Assembly (NCBI GenBank): GCA_002914805.1
Contig: JXTB01000040.1
Location: 21,229-85,228, forward strand
Source: Parasponia andersonii
Lineage: Eukaryota; Streptophyta; Magnoliopsida; Rosales; Cannabaceae
DNA length: 64,000 nt
Direction of reading: 5' to 3'
The notes below the pieces were generated by a model. It was given only the letters and a program-made list of their open reading frames with translations, had not been told where the DNA came from and made no database searches. Each line of letters begins with the position of its first letter. Position 1 is the first letter of the stretch. Below are positions 11,861-24,785 of this stretch, in pieces. Made by a program: the position numbers and the translations under genes.

Positions 11861-13945
11861 TACCTACAAGTTGCCCGATTGTGGCCCTTTCCACTACAAC
11901 AGCTACAATAGCATTGCATTATGATCTTCTCCCCTTTTGAATTTGTACGTTTTGTTTTCGGCCGGCTAGCCTTTGGTTTATAAGGAGGTGGTTCTACTAT
12001 ACGTCTGCTAATATCATCAGGTACATTTCATTCTTCTTCATTTCCTACTGGATATATAGTCTCTGCATATGAGTACAACCATACGTCAACTGTATAATAT
12101 CAGGAACACAAGGAGTATGGATTGATGCGTCGACTTAGAGTAGCCGTCAATGCATGCATACATGGCAGACCTGTCAAATCAAACCTCCTACAACTATAAG
12201 TCTTTGTCTGTAACTTAACTTGACCGTCTCTGTTCACCGTCCATGACATAAAACTCATAATGGCTGAGAGGCTGAATAATCAAAGTCTTCGCAGCCTCAA
12301 TACGGTCCTCCAATTTCTTCTCAATCTTTTTTGGTAATGGTTTATTGGATTCAATTGCCAATGTTCGTCTTTCAAAGAACCAAGTTTGTAGTGTATATCT
12401 CAAAAACTCTGCCAAAGTTGTGATTGGATACTTTCTTGCATCTCTACTCGTATTATTAAAGCTCTCAGCGTTAATACATGTCATGATGTTATAACGAATG
12501 GTAGAAAAGTTTGCACGGCTCCATTTCTCAATGCCTATTTCTTCTAAATAATTAGCAATGGCTTGATCCTTGACCTTGATCTTCTCAAAATGATGAAGAA
12601 AGTCACTCATCCGATAGGGTTTTGCCACCAAGAAGTACTCACTGTGGCAATGATCAGTCTTGAATTTTGCTTGGATATTCATACTAATATGATGTATGCA
12701 AGCTCCGTGGTGTGCTTCAGGGAACACAGTCGACAATGCATTCGTAATACTTGAGTGTCGGTCCGATATGAAGACCAAGTTCTCAACGTCTCCAATTGCT
12801 TCCTTTAGTTTCACGATAAAATACATCCAGGAGTCATTGTTCTCTGAGTCGACTACTCCAAATGCAACAGGATACAACTGTCTGTTTGCATCTTGTGCAA
12901 TCACAGCCAACATTGTCCCTCCACAGTTTGTTTTTAAGAATGATCCATCCACACATAGCATAAGACGGCATGTTGTTCTAAAGCTCCGAATAAATGCACC
13001 CAGTGACATGAAGAAATACTTGAAATATCTCATCTCATCAGTCTCTAAATGCGTGACTGTTCCTTGATTAGTCTTCTCTAACATATATAGGTAAGATGGC
13101 AGCTTTTGATATGAACCATCCATTGTTCCCCTCACATACTGAAGTGCTTTTTCCCTACATCTCCATGCCTTTTCATATGTCATGTTAATCCCATAGTCTT
13201 TAGAGAAATCGTCGATTATTGATCGAGGGGNNNNNNNNNNNNNNNNNNNNNNNTTCAGCTTCAAGTCTTCCTTATTCTCAAATAGTTGACCGATCACGAT
13301 TTTCACTGAATTAGAAGATCCAACTGACAAGTTGTTAGGTATTCCCTGTGGCAATTCTCCCTCTGAAAACAAGAGAGTACTTTATTTCGCTTCATTATCT
13401 ACTATTCTTACTCTACGCACTCGAGTACTTGAAATCCTTGTTGTTGTCCCTGGAGTCTTAACTACTTCACCAAAGCATTCCTTTAACTCATCTATTTTCT
13501 CTGCACCTGTTTCAGGCATAAATGAAGTATTTTGATTGCAACCCTCACCCACAGGTGTCAACTTCGGTAAAATGGACACACATAAAGGAGTACAGTTCTG
13601 AATAGAGTAAGACATCTCCTCAAGCCAAATTTCTAGGTCACTATCAGTAGTAATCTTCGTTGGAGGAATAGGGATTCCATCTCCACCATCACATTTATAA
13701 ACAACCTTAAGTTCTAAATCAAAACGATTTTTATGTACTCCAATCACCTCATATAGCTTATCTACAAGGGTCACAAAAGTTATACCCATCCATATACCCA
13801 TGGCCTTACTTTCTTTAGCAATATAAGACCATAATATTTTCTCTGACGAAAACATCCATTCACCGTTATACAAAACTATGATGTTGAAACGTGACTCTAC
13901 AGATGAAACAAAAAAAAAAAAATTAGATTCAACAGAAAAAATCAT
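11861..13945 (-). pseudogene. MuDR/MULE transposase remnant
   Basis: Reading from 13945 downward there is a MuDR N-terminal region (about 13400-13860), then the MULE transposase core (13370 to about 12225) with LCVDGSFLKTNCGG and FISDRHSSI, which carry likely first and second catalytic Asp, the AHHGACIHHI block, and NAESFNN near the third acidic position. The SWIM zinc finger CRRFDLTGLPCMHA follows (about 12140-12195), then a C-terminal zinc knuckle CSCCSGKGHNRATC (about 11868-11915). The gene is dead: an in-frame TAA at 13382-13384 separates the N-terminal part from the core, a frameshift near 12222 shifts the SWIM region, and further stops follow (after NPYSLCS and after PVGNEEE). The N gap 13231-13253 hides a few residues. 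Confidence 0.85.
13231..13253. other. Assembly gap (23 N)
   Basis: A run of 23 unknown bases within the transposase remnant. Confidence 1.
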
Positions 13946-13978
13946 AAAATGTAAAATGAAGAATCTATATTTTTAGCT

Positions 13979-14403
13979 ATCGAAAATAGGTCGAAAATTC
14001 GACTACCATCGAATTATAGTCAAAATATAGTCGACGAAATTCTTACATCTCAGATTTCATCAAAATTTGGTCGAAATTATAATCGAAATACATCGAAATT
14101 GATCGAAAAAATAATCGAAATAGTTATCGAACAAAATCATCGAAAATAGTCATCGAAAATAGGTCGAAAATTCGACTACCATCGAATTATAGTCGAAATA
14201 TAGTCGACGAAATTCTTACATCTCAGACTTCATCGAAATTTGGTCGAAATTTTAATCGAAATTGATCGAAAAAAATAATCGAAAATAGTCATCGAAAATA
14301 GGTCGAAAATTCGACTACCATCGAATTATAATCGAAATATAGTCGACGAAATTCTTACATCTCAGACTTCATCGAAATATGGTCGAAATTACATTGAAAA
14401 CTC
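13979..14403. repeat. Tandem array at the MULE flank
   Basis: Three successive diverged units starting at 13979, 14152 and 14291, each opening ATCGAAAATAGGTCGAAAAT and containing ATAGTCGACGAAATTCTTAC. Unit lengths fall from about 173 to 139 to 113 bases because internal tcgaaat words were gained or lost. It lies just upstream of the transposase N-terminus. Confidence 0.9.
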
Positions 14404-14889
14404 GATGCTTATAATGAGGCAGTCTTATTTTTTGAGAAATTCAGACTTTTGCAGATAATCGCAGATCTAGAAAACAACTTTTAATGTATAAATTATGCTC
14501 GTAACATATCAAAACTCAGTTAAAAACTATTGCAAACAGTACCCATAATATTTGAAAATATAAATTACATACCCATTTCGCAGATTTCTGTCCTCCGTCT
14601 TACCGCCAAGTCTTTTTTCTGTTTTTTCAAATTTTATCTTTCTTCTTTTCTGCTCTTAGAATTTCAGCTCCTTAGACAGTGTGATAACTTTAAGCATGAG
14701 GTTACAGGAAACATTGTGAGGATATAGAGGGAGGAATAAGGAGCTACAACTAGGTTAAAGAAAAGAAGAACGACATATACATTGTAAACCAATTATTAAG
14801 GGCAGAAGTAACATTTCAGGTGGATATAAGCATATTTTTCAGAGTTTTATTGAGGGAAGTATATGTGTCAAAATATGCCTTTTATGATA

Positions 14890-15041
14890 CATATTTAACC
14901 TAATTTCTCTAATAATATTCACACTTAACGATTAAAATCATAGCATTTATAATTAATGACCATANNCATATTTAACCTAATTTCTCTAATAATATTCACA
15001 CTTAACGATTAAAATCATAGCATTTATAATTAATGACCATA
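14890..15041. repeat. Identical 75-bp repeat flanking a 2-N gap
   Basis: Bases 14890-14964 and 14967-15041 are identical and separated only by two N. This is the signature of two contig ends that overlap but were not merged, so the duplication is probably not real. Confidence 0.9.
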
Positions 15042-16749
15042 TATAGGGTCATAATTGGAGGGTCTTATTATAGACGCGCTCATATTATAATAATAAGAAA
15101 AATAGAAAATAAAAATCTTTAAAGAGAAATTTGTGACTTTGGATATTCTTTTACTTTTAATTTAATTCCTTTCACGTTTTTTTTTTCTTTTGGTGTGTAT
15201 TGAATATTATATTTCCGTTTCTAGGAAAAAAGAGCGCGGATTTTTATTTTTTTTCTAATTTTATTTCTTAATTTTTTGGGTAGGTAAAGGGAGTATGCTT
15301 TAAAAAAAAATTATTTTCATATTTTTGAAGAATACACAAATGATACCTTAGGCCTTTTCTTTTCATGCACAAAAGAACCGTTTTATCGAAAAGTTACAAT
15401 TGTGACCGTCGATGTTGGATTTTCTTTCAAATTTCTCCCAGTCAGCTTAATATGTTAAAATTATTCGATGAAAATTAAAATATATATGTACCGGAAAAAC
15501 TCAACCGAACAAGTATTAAACTTTAAAAACTGTTACATAAGACGAAGATAATGTGTGATCATTTATATCATGTCTGATTACTTTAGCCAGTTTTTTATTT
15601 TGTTCCGTTGAGGCTTTTTAGTATCTACGGAGGACAAACTTTGATTTCCATTCATTACTTTTGTCAATTGCATTGACCAAGGACAAATCTGGAAGAAAAT
15701 TCAAATTCGAAGACTTGAATTATAATTTTCAGACATACCGGGTCTTTGTGCAAAAGAAAGTAAATCTCAGGGATTATTTAGTAACTCAACCAACTTCTTG
15801 TTTTTTTTTTTTTTTTTTTTCCTAAATTGGTTAGGTGGGTTTTTTTGGATATTTGTTTTGAGACATTAAAGTGTGATGATAGATTTTGGTCCAATTAAAG
15901 AATGAGCATATCTAGGGACAGGGGGAGAACAATTGACATTTTTGGCGTGGGGTTGGAGGCTGGAGAAGTTCAATTTGAACTTGGAGTTCGGAATTGGATT
16001 TGGATCTTTGTATGTGGGAAGAAAGCCATATCCAACAACCGCCAGTTCATCCACCATACCTAATTAGTGATCAAATCTCCTAATTGTGGTGAAATTAGCC
16101 AAGGCTTAAAAAGTTGATTCGGATCAAAAAAAATTTGGGAGTCACATGAAAATTCAATGGCCAAATAAACTCCAACTTTATGAGTTATGGAGATGCAACT
16201 CAAACTCCACCTGCCTCTGATATTTTATTTCAAGTGAAAAAAAAAATGCTTTTCTTGCACTCAAAAAAGCTTCCTACTTGTGGGGTAATTCATCTCACTT
16301 AAATGTCATTGTATCAATATCATAAACCAGTGTCTCAAACACAATGAGCAAACCGGATTCGCTTGCCACCTCTTCATTCCCACTTTTTCCCAAATTCCGA
16401 AAACAAAAACCTGGTAAAAGCAAAACAAAAAAAAAAAGCCCAATTAAAAAACCAAAAAAAAGCAAAAAAAAAAAACAACCCCAAAAAAAAAAAAAAAAAG
16501 GGACTAAAGAATATAGAAAGGAAAGTCTCAAAAATGTAAACACACATCATTTCCCATTGACATAAGTGAATGGATAATGATGTGCCATGCGTGAGCTAAT
16601 GAACTTTAACGAAAACAAGAACCATTTTGCTACTCGTAGTTGAACCAAACTATAATAAACATCATAAATTAAATAAATCCCTCCAATCTGGGAAAGACAG
16701 TTACAAGTGTATTTGTTGAAATATAAATTCCCTCGTCACCGTTACAACA
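15042..16749. other. Intergenic AT-rich DNA, no gene seen
   Basis: No coding frame with family resemblance. It holds homopolymer stretches (poly-T near 15800, poly-A near 16420-16500). The last bases before 16750 are the likely 3' UTR of the RING ligase gene. Confidence 0.5.
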
Positions 16750-18886
16750 TTAAGGCATGTATACTTGCACACTTGCGGTCTTGGTTACATTGCAGACAGG
16801 GCATACATCTATATACACTTGACAATCTTTACAAACACAAAGGTGTCTACAAGGTAATAACAAGACTGAGACTTCTCTAACCTTGCAAGTCCTGCAATTT
16901 ATCGGCTTCTTTGAAGATCCAGAAACATCTGCAGTGCCAATGTGATTCATGTTGGTGTAAGAGGCTGCATCGTCTACCTCACTGTCCCCATAGCCTTCCT
17001 TTGCATGCATGCCGCTTTTTGCTATGGCCTGCTGTAGGTTGCTCCTCAAGAAATTGACTACAGACTCATTGTATTTTGCTTTGTAGTGCCAAGACTGGAC
17101 CTCCACAGTGACCTGCTTTATTCTATCCATTAGTTCCTTGTTCTTGCAATTCATGTTCTCTATTTCAACCTCCTTTTCATGCAACTTCCTGCTAACTCCT
17201 TTCTCAATGGCATTCAAGAACGAAACAGTCTGTCTTTGCCTCAGTTCTATGACACCCTTGATGATCTTCTCTTCCTGCAAATTGAAATACATCAAGTGAG
17301 AGAACTGATCGTAAATGTTCCAAAGAGATGGAAGCCATTCAAATCTTTCACTACTAACTGTTAATACAGATCTGATGCACATAGAAACTTAAGGTACAAA
17401 AATTTGACTCCTAAATATTATGATAAAATATTTTAAATTGTTCTAGTGCCAATAGTAAGTAAAATAAAGCAGCCTCGGTGACATCCCATAGAGACTCGAA
17501 AAACTGATTAACCTTGCAAGAACCACTTACATGGATCATTAGATTAATCAAAACGCATACATCGATAGATAATGTAAAGATCATGTTAGTTCAGGAAACA
17601 CTTCTTGCATCCCCATGATTTTCAAGAACAAAAAGCATTGGTAGAATGTTCCACATAGAACTGGCACCATAAGTTGATTAGCAATATAATATGAGGTACC
17701 TGAACTTTTACGTACTGGTCGAATTCATCTTTCTGACGATCAATCTGAATCTTCAGATTATCACTGATGGATGAAATAACAGGGAGAACAGCTTTCAAAT
17801 TTTCACTAGCTGAAGTAACAGAAGAGTTGTGTTCTTCCTCCTCATATGAAAGTTTAAGCCCAGTTGACACAGGGTTCGGGTTCAAAATGCTTCCCGACTG
17901 ACCAGCTTTATCTTGACATATGTAATTATTTATAGGCAAGAGATGCTTTTGTTGCATGAAAATAGAATCTGTCTCTCGGCTTCTATGATTTGGTTGGGGT
18001 GTAGCAGTTGTATGCTTGTTTGCCATATGGTTCATGTGACCACTACTGCAACCAACTGGGACTGTGAAAATTGCAACATTGGCCCATGAGACACAAATAC
18101 TAATGATAGTTTGAAAAAGCAGGTAGGAAACGAAAACCCAGCAGATATAATCAAATTATTAGTGTCAACAAAGAGGGACATAGTAGTAATGTCAAGTTGG
18201 CAGCCAAAAGCTATTTCGAAAGACATAAGAAGATAATAATTAATACAAAAGGATAATCCCTGCTGTGAAGATAGAAGGTGGAGATGGGGTTGGAGGGATG
18301 ACAACACTCAGGTGAACCACAAACCATTGTGATTTTTTACCATAAAGGAGCTTAGGGGAAAAACAAAGGATCTAAAAAAGTTGCACAACCCCTATGACGG
18401 CCCACTAGCAACGTCATGGTGTTAAATGCTTTCACCCAAAAAGGAAGCTCATCATCCAAGTATATAACTCTCGAAATTACATTCATTACAGGGCACCAGA
18501 TATCTGGATACAGAGTATGAAATATTATTTTACATGTCTAGATAAACTCACAACTTGCAGGAATGTCACTCTCTATCTCTCTCTATATCTCCACCCAACT
18601 GGGTTATGCAAACACAGATAGTAAATACCCAAGAAAGCACAATGAAACTCACAATTAACTGGGTTATTTTTCTCATTAATTCATCTAAAGCGGAAAAAAA
18701 ATGTTTATAGAAGTCAATCAAACTCTGCCTCACAATGTGAGGCAGCCATAACTCATGAAAACCAGAATGAAAACACTCACAGTCTCCAAATAACTGCAGC
18801 TGAGGAAACGCATTGGGACCAAGCTGAAACTGATTCTCCTCAACGAAAGCAGGGAACAAAGGACCGCTATTATCACCTCCAAACAT
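16750..18886 (-). CDS. BOI-type RING E3 ubiquitin ligase (S-RNase-binding-protein family)
   Basis: Probable E3 ubiquitin ligase of the BOI/BRG (SBP1-like) family, whose members restrain cell death and gibberellin or stress responses. Three coding exons give 330 aa: 18781-18886, 17700-18061, 16750-17274. Start MFGGDNSGP and the block LPQLQLFGD-FPVGCS match the family opening. The middle contains SILNPNPVSTGL and a charged helix with likely coiled coil (about residues 130-240). The C-terminal RING is CRTCKVREVSVLLLPCRHLC then CKDC and CPVC (about residues 283-320), all eight ligands present. The exon 1/2 junction uses the acceptor giving GDFPVGCS; the nearer TTGCAG acceptor would hit a stop at once. 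A possible acceptor lies 4 bases upstream of the ATG, so the leader may be split. A GA-repeat tract at 19190-19250 probably lies in the first leader exon. Confidence 0.93.
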
Positions 18887-21800
18887 ATCCCTACACAATC
18901 AAAAACCGAAAAATAAGTTCAACCTGTTTGAAGTATGACAGTTCTTTCAATTTCCCGCATCTTAAATTTTCCTTTCTTTTCCCAGACTACTCTTTCTCGG
19001 CAACCAAACAGACCCGGAAAAAAAAAAAACATTTGAAGTTCAATTTCCCACATCTTAAATTTTCCTTCTTTTCCCAGACTTCTCTTTCTCGGCAACCAAA
19101 CAGACCCAACAACAAAAAGAAAAACTTTACCAAAACTGAGCAGAACCCAATACAGATCAGCGAAGATAGCAGCAGTGGTGGATCGGAGAGAGAGAGAGAG
19201 AGATGGGAAGATATATATATACATAGAGAGAGAGAGAGAGAGAGAGAGTACTAGAGGAGGAGGTGGTGAGTAATGGAAATGGAGAGAATTGTGGTAATAA
19301 TTGGTTCGTGGAAAAAAGAGGGAGTGGTTGCGGTTAAGAAGAAAGCCGATTATTCCATTTGTACGGGAACTTGTTACTGTTGCTGCGGTTGTGGAAATCT
19401 TCATCGCCTTCATCACCTTTCTTTTTCTGTTCTCTCTCTATCTCTCTCTTACCAGAATCCTTTATTTTTATTTATTTATTTTTTTCCTGTGGATTGTGTC
19501 AAGATGAACTGACGAAATTGCCCTCCATTTTGATTTTTTTTTTTTTTGGTGGGCCCTTCAAGAAATATGAATTGGATTTTGGTTGGGAGACACTTGTGGG
19601 AATGCTTATGTGTTTTCCGTATGCAATATCACCTCTGGATTCTCACGTTGTTCAGTCTAATGGAATAATCAATTATGCTATGGAGTATAGATCTCAATTA
19701 TTGGACCAACACTTATATTTTTCTTTTAGAAAATCAACTTCAATAAATAGAGTTAATGAGTACATGTCAAGATTTGTAAGATATTATTCACTCTATAATT
19801 ACCTTAAAAGCATATTTGTAAAAATAAAAAATAACATGTAACATCGGAACAAAGAAAAAGAAGACAATGAGCTATAATTATCGATGATGACATCGAATTC
19901 AATTTATAATTTAACATTTTAATTTATAAATAGATAAAAATGTATATTTGATATTTTTGTATTGTTTTGTACATGCGCTGTAAGCCTATTGTGGTTGAGT
20001 TGTGAGCAATGAGTAACTATTAGAGAAAAAAAATAGATATTTGGTAAATATAAGTTACAAAATTGTTATAATTTTTAAAATTAGCAAAGTATTTGATAAA
20101 TTATAGATAATATGCGACGTAGAATAATATATTATATTAATATAATTTGACATAAACTAAAATTTATTAGTATAATTTTATTTTCTTTTTGAATTTTTTT
20201 TTAATTTAACTATTTTTTTATATAAATAAATTTTAATAAAATTATAGATAAAATATATCAAAATGACTACTAGTACCAAAAAAAATATTTAGAACTTAAA
20301 TATCACAAAAAATAGATTGATAACTAATATGCTAAAATGATAATAGGACGAAGACTAATGATAGTGTTAACCGGACGAAATAATACTGTAAACGTAATCA
20401 TCGAGTAATGACTAATACCAGCAGACGTAACTTTGAGAACTAGACGAAGAGGGCAACAATACTTATGAAATTAAGTTGTTCAACACTATTTACTTACTGT
20501 AGTATACGAAACTCCACACAAAAATTAAAAAGCATATGATGAAAGATTTTAAATAAGAATAAAAGACGCTCTCAAAAAAATAAAATAAAAATAAAAGACA
20601 AACAAATTTACATAACATTCCAATACCATATGATGAAAATGAGAAGAAATGGAAGAAAGGGTAATTTGGTACATAAGGCATCATAATTATGTTTAAATTT
20701 AAAAAGTTTTGGTAAGCAGGTGGTGGACTGTTCGAGGTCAACTAATGAGCTAAATAAAACTTGGAATAAAATAAAATAAATAAAAGGAAAAAAGCGGGAA
20801 GAATCACGATAGTCATTTTGCTTTCTTTGTGTTTTTTTTTTTTGGATGAATAGAGTCATATTGCTTTTGCTTTGCTTAATACTCGGTCTATTGTACTAGC
20901 AGTGATAGAGTCTAAAGTCCTGATCTTCTTTGGTGGGGTCCACAAATTCAAATGGGTTTCGCACTCCTCGTCGCTTTGTTTCTGCCTCACGTTTTGGCAA
21001 AATGGCTGGCAGGTGAAACCAAAAACAAAATAAAAAAACAAAAATTCGGACGACGCTAGATGGGAATGGGAAAGTCCGCAATACGCGGAAGCACTTCCAA
21101 TTGCCATTATAGCATTAGTATATTCATTTATTTATTTTACACTCATTTTAGCATCTTATCTTATATGGTGTTGATATCATTTAAAGTGAATGTGCCTAAA
21201 ATAAAATAAACCTCATATTTAGTGTAATTAGTACAAAATCATTCCACCGGATGACATGTGAATAGTAAAATAATCAAATGAATCTAAAGAAAACAAGGCT
21301 GGTTGTACCCACACACAAAAATAACGTGTACTTAGATTTTAGAATTTGATTAAAAATAACTAAAAAATAATGATTAATAGCAAAAGATAAATAATCTACG
21401 TTATTGCTTTCAACAATTTTCGGTACTTAAATTGTTGATTCCTTTTTCTCTGCTATAGAAAAAGGCGCTTTATTAGTCTTTGCCTTGATTAGCGTATTTT
21501 GAAAGTTGTCATGTAATTGTTATTTTAAACAGAATTTAAAAAATAATGTATAGTTTTTCAAAATTAATTTTGTTTTTATAATTTAAATTATTTAAAATAT
21601 CATTTTATAATACATAATTTATTAAAGACTAAAATAGTATTCTTAAACGGCACAATAATTTTATAAATTAAATTTATTAAATAACTGCACTTGTTTTTTC
21701 TTAATAATCTTTTAGTCACGACATAACTACGACACATCGCTACTAAATACTAATCCTCTCATACTAGTTCTGAATGAAATACAAGGTGCAGATGGAAATC

Positions 21801-22563
21801 GTACAATAGAGTGGGGCCATAAGAAACAACAAGGTTATGTTCGGCAGATAAGGAAGAAAAATGGAGATAAGTAAGGAATTATATTATTTGGTATGAGATA
21901 AAAATGAAAATAAGAGAAAAGTGAGTGGAAAAAACATAGGTGTAGGGCTAACAAGAAAATTAATTCTCCGAAATTGGAAATTAAGAAAAGAGAAAAATAA
22001 AACTTTATTAATTTACTAAATTACCATCATTCACCAAAACTTTAAAAGAGTAGTTTTTGGGTGAAAATTGAACTTGTCTTCTTTTCTTTTTTTTGTTTGT
22101 TTTGAATCATTAAAATTGCCTTTTCAAAACAATCAATTTTATTTCATTCCTGTTTACCAAAAAACATGGTCATTCCTTTTCTCACATTTTCTATATATAC
22201 TGATTTTTTCATCCCCCAATTTTCTTTCCTTTGTACCAATTACAAAACATAGCGTAAAACTTTATGTATATATATACACATATATATATTATTGAAGTCC
22301 TTGCTCAAAAGAATAAAAAACTATTACAGCAGCCATTTTAAATTTTGTTAATAAAACTAATGTGGCTTGTGTGGTCCCAATTCATACAGAATTGGTTATT
22401 CGTAGTTTCTTATTGTGTCTTGTTGGCTTGTTTTATCACCACTATTCATGCATCAAGCCTATCGTCATAATTTTATTCCCAACAAAAAAATGGAAAGAAA
22501 TTATAGTACCAATCTTCATTAAAAAAATCGAAAAACTCTAGTGAACTTTTATGCCTAATTGCA
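18887..22563. other. Gene-free region upstream of the RING ligase
   Basis: Contains GA-rich microsatellites (19188-19203 and 19227-19250), then AT-rich sequence with short unsupported frames only. The sequence next to 18.9-19.3 kb is the likely promoter and leader of the BOI-type gene. Confidence 0.5.
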
Positions 22564-22704
22564 CCGTTCTTTTAATTTTAAAAATTTAATTGTTGATTTA
22601 AAACTTCTAATTTATAGTGATATTGAACTAGTAAATGAAGCGTTTTAGTATTTTTGAAATTTTTTTAAATAAATACTATAATATTCTAAAAGTTAAAAGA
22701 ACGG
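22564..22704. mobile_element. Short MITE-like inverted-repeat element (candidate)
   Basis: The left edge CCGTTCTTTTAATTTTAAAA and the right edge (complement CCGTTCTTTTAACTTTTAGA) form an inverted repeat of about 20 bases with few mismatches, enclosing about 100 bases of AT-rich DNA. No clear target-site duplication was seen, so boundaries are uncertain. Confidence 0.45.
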
Positions 22705-24546
22705 AGTCTATTGCCATTCCTTATGTACTCTCCACACTCTTATTTTTTGTATACTTTTTATTACAAAAATAAACTCTAAATGAAATTATTCTTTAGTACT
22801 AAAATTGTTTATAAAAAATTTTATCTACACCTTTTAGGGGAATAAAAAAAACTCTTTACATCTTTTTTTGAAATACAATTCATCTTGAACCCTAATTCTT
22901 CTATAGATTACATAAGTGATCATAGCCGAATTTAGTTATTTTATATTAAATTGTTTGCTTAATATATATTATAGTTTAATATAAGGTGAGGCCCACATAA
23001 GTAAATTTTTCTTCTGAGAATTAGATATTCGTATTTTGCCATATAGCTTCTGTATTTTTTTTATCTAATGCAAGGCCACGTGTGATAAAGTTGTGGTAAG
23101 TTGTTACGTGGAATTTGTGGTCCCATGTACAATTACTTTGTATTTTTATCTAAATTAGGTATTTTCATACAAGAAGTACCATAGACAATGAGATGATTGA
23201 TTCAAAAGATTGGGCTCGTAAAAAAGTAAATTTTCTATTTCACTATATTGATTCAGTTTTAGATTCGCGAGACTCCTCATTAACATTTGGCCATAAGCTT
23301 TTTGGTCTATACGATTGTATCAGATCTTTACAAATAGTAAAAAACAGTATATTATTACTTTGTTTTTATTCTTGGAGAAAAGTATAGGAGAACTTGGAAG
23401 GTTTAAATTGAGTTTATTATTATTATTATTGTTATTATTATTATTATTATTATTATTACATAACTTTGTATAAACTCTTATATAATGGCTGCAAGTCCGC
23501 AGCTAACATAGCCACTCGAATTTGGAGGAAGAGATTCAAATCTTAATTAACAAGATAAAGCATCAATAAAGATATTTCTATAAATTATTAAATCAAAATG
23601 TCAGCCAAAACCTTCAAAAAGCTTTAAACAAATGGACTATGTGGCAGACTTTCGAATATCCAATGGACTCTGTATATATATTCACGCAAGATTGGTAATA
23701 AATAATTATGGCCAAGTTCAATATATATGGTGGAATAATCGGAAGGTTTGGCCTTTAATTTGGGTGGAGCCCAGAGATCCCAATGAACAGAAAGAGAGAA
23801 AAATGTGAGAGTGGTGGGTGAGAAGAGAGAGAAGAAAGGTGAGAGATTGGAGGTGGGAAGAGAAGAAAAAAGTTTAGACTATGGGATAATTTTGGAAATA
23901 AAAAAATAAAGGTATAGAAAATAATAATTAGTTTTTAAATATTATATAAGTGTGTGATCTTTGAAAAACAGGAAGGGAAGAGTGGACATGAGGTGGCAAT
24001 AAATCTGACAGAATAATAATTAGTTTTTAAATATTATTTAAATGTTGTGATTTTGAGGGGAAAAAAAAAAAAAAAAAGGGAAAGAGTAGACATGAGGTGA
24101 CAATAAACCTGACAGACAGGATAATAACCTTTTTATCTCTGAGTTTAAGTTTAGTAGATATCTTTTATTTTTAAAAATGTGGCGCTCTCGGACGAAAAGA
24201 CGAAAACGGGGTCGTAAAAATTATGGGGGGCGATGAATAGCATGTCTCTAGCAAACTGTTTTCCTTTTTTTTGCTCGAATTTCTCTAGCAAACTTGTACT
24301 TGCAAATTGTCCACGAATCGACACGTGTCACTTCCATAACCAGCAATTGTTCCACTCCCTGAGAACGGAAATGGATGAGGCTGCGACGGAATATTATACC
24401 CGGTGAAGTATCAGGAACCAAAGGATTCTACCTTTATACCCAAACTACCCTCTAATTCCTTCCACAAACTCGACCACTTCTAAGCCTAATTTGGTAACTT
24501 CGGCTTCCAAATGGATGATGATGTTACAAAAACAAGAAGCTAGCAG

Positions 24547-24580
<34 letters not shown>

Positions 24581-24785
24581 GGGCCATATCTGTCCCTGCA
24601 AACGCGTGCGAAGAACGAGGAGCTAAAGCCTTCGCCGGAGGCCATAGCCGCAGAGCTTATAATTTCCTCATGCCTCGCGCTCCAAATTGAAGCCCTTCGT
24701 TTGATCGCTATAATATTTCCCGGGAAAATTTCGAAATAGGAAGGAAAGTGAGGGAACATTTTGAGAAAGGAGAAGAAGAAGAAGA
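22705..24785. other. Gene-free region upstream of the UVR-ApaG gene
   Basis: AT-rich, no convincing gene. It includes an ATT trinucleotide run (23415-23458), a diverged tandem duplication (23920-24116) and a TA run (24547-24573). A TGGGCC word near 24580, about 200 bases before the ATG at 24786, could be a site-II promoter element of the downstream gene. Confidence 0.5.
23920..24116. repeat. Diverged ~95-bp tandem duplication
   Basis: Two neighbouring copies (23920-24011 and 24012-24116), each opening AATAATAATTAGTTTTTAAA and closing with gacatgaggtg, caataaa and ctgacag. The second copy has gained a 17-base poly-A run. Confidence 0.85.

Larger units (their letters stand above)
11515..14403 (-). 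mobile_element. Mutator-like element (MULE), decayed
   Basis: A MuDR-type transposase remnant is flanked on both sides by sequence built from the same tcgaaaat/attttcga words: about 11515-11660 on the left and the tandem array 13979-14403 on the right, in opposite orientation. That mirrored composition is what long, degenerate terminal inverted repeats of a MULE would look like. Exact ends and the expected 9-bp target duplication could not be fixed by eye. An assembly gap of 23 N lies inside. Confidence 0.65.

Noticed and set aside
12563..13067. Plus-strand frames across the MULE
   Set aside because: They are antisense to the transposase remnant and show no family features.
18928..19841. Frames of 60-165 residues on both strands upstream of the RING gene
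   Set aside because: They are low-complexity translations of GA/CT and poly-A/T tracts without splice or family support; more likely leader and promoter sequence.
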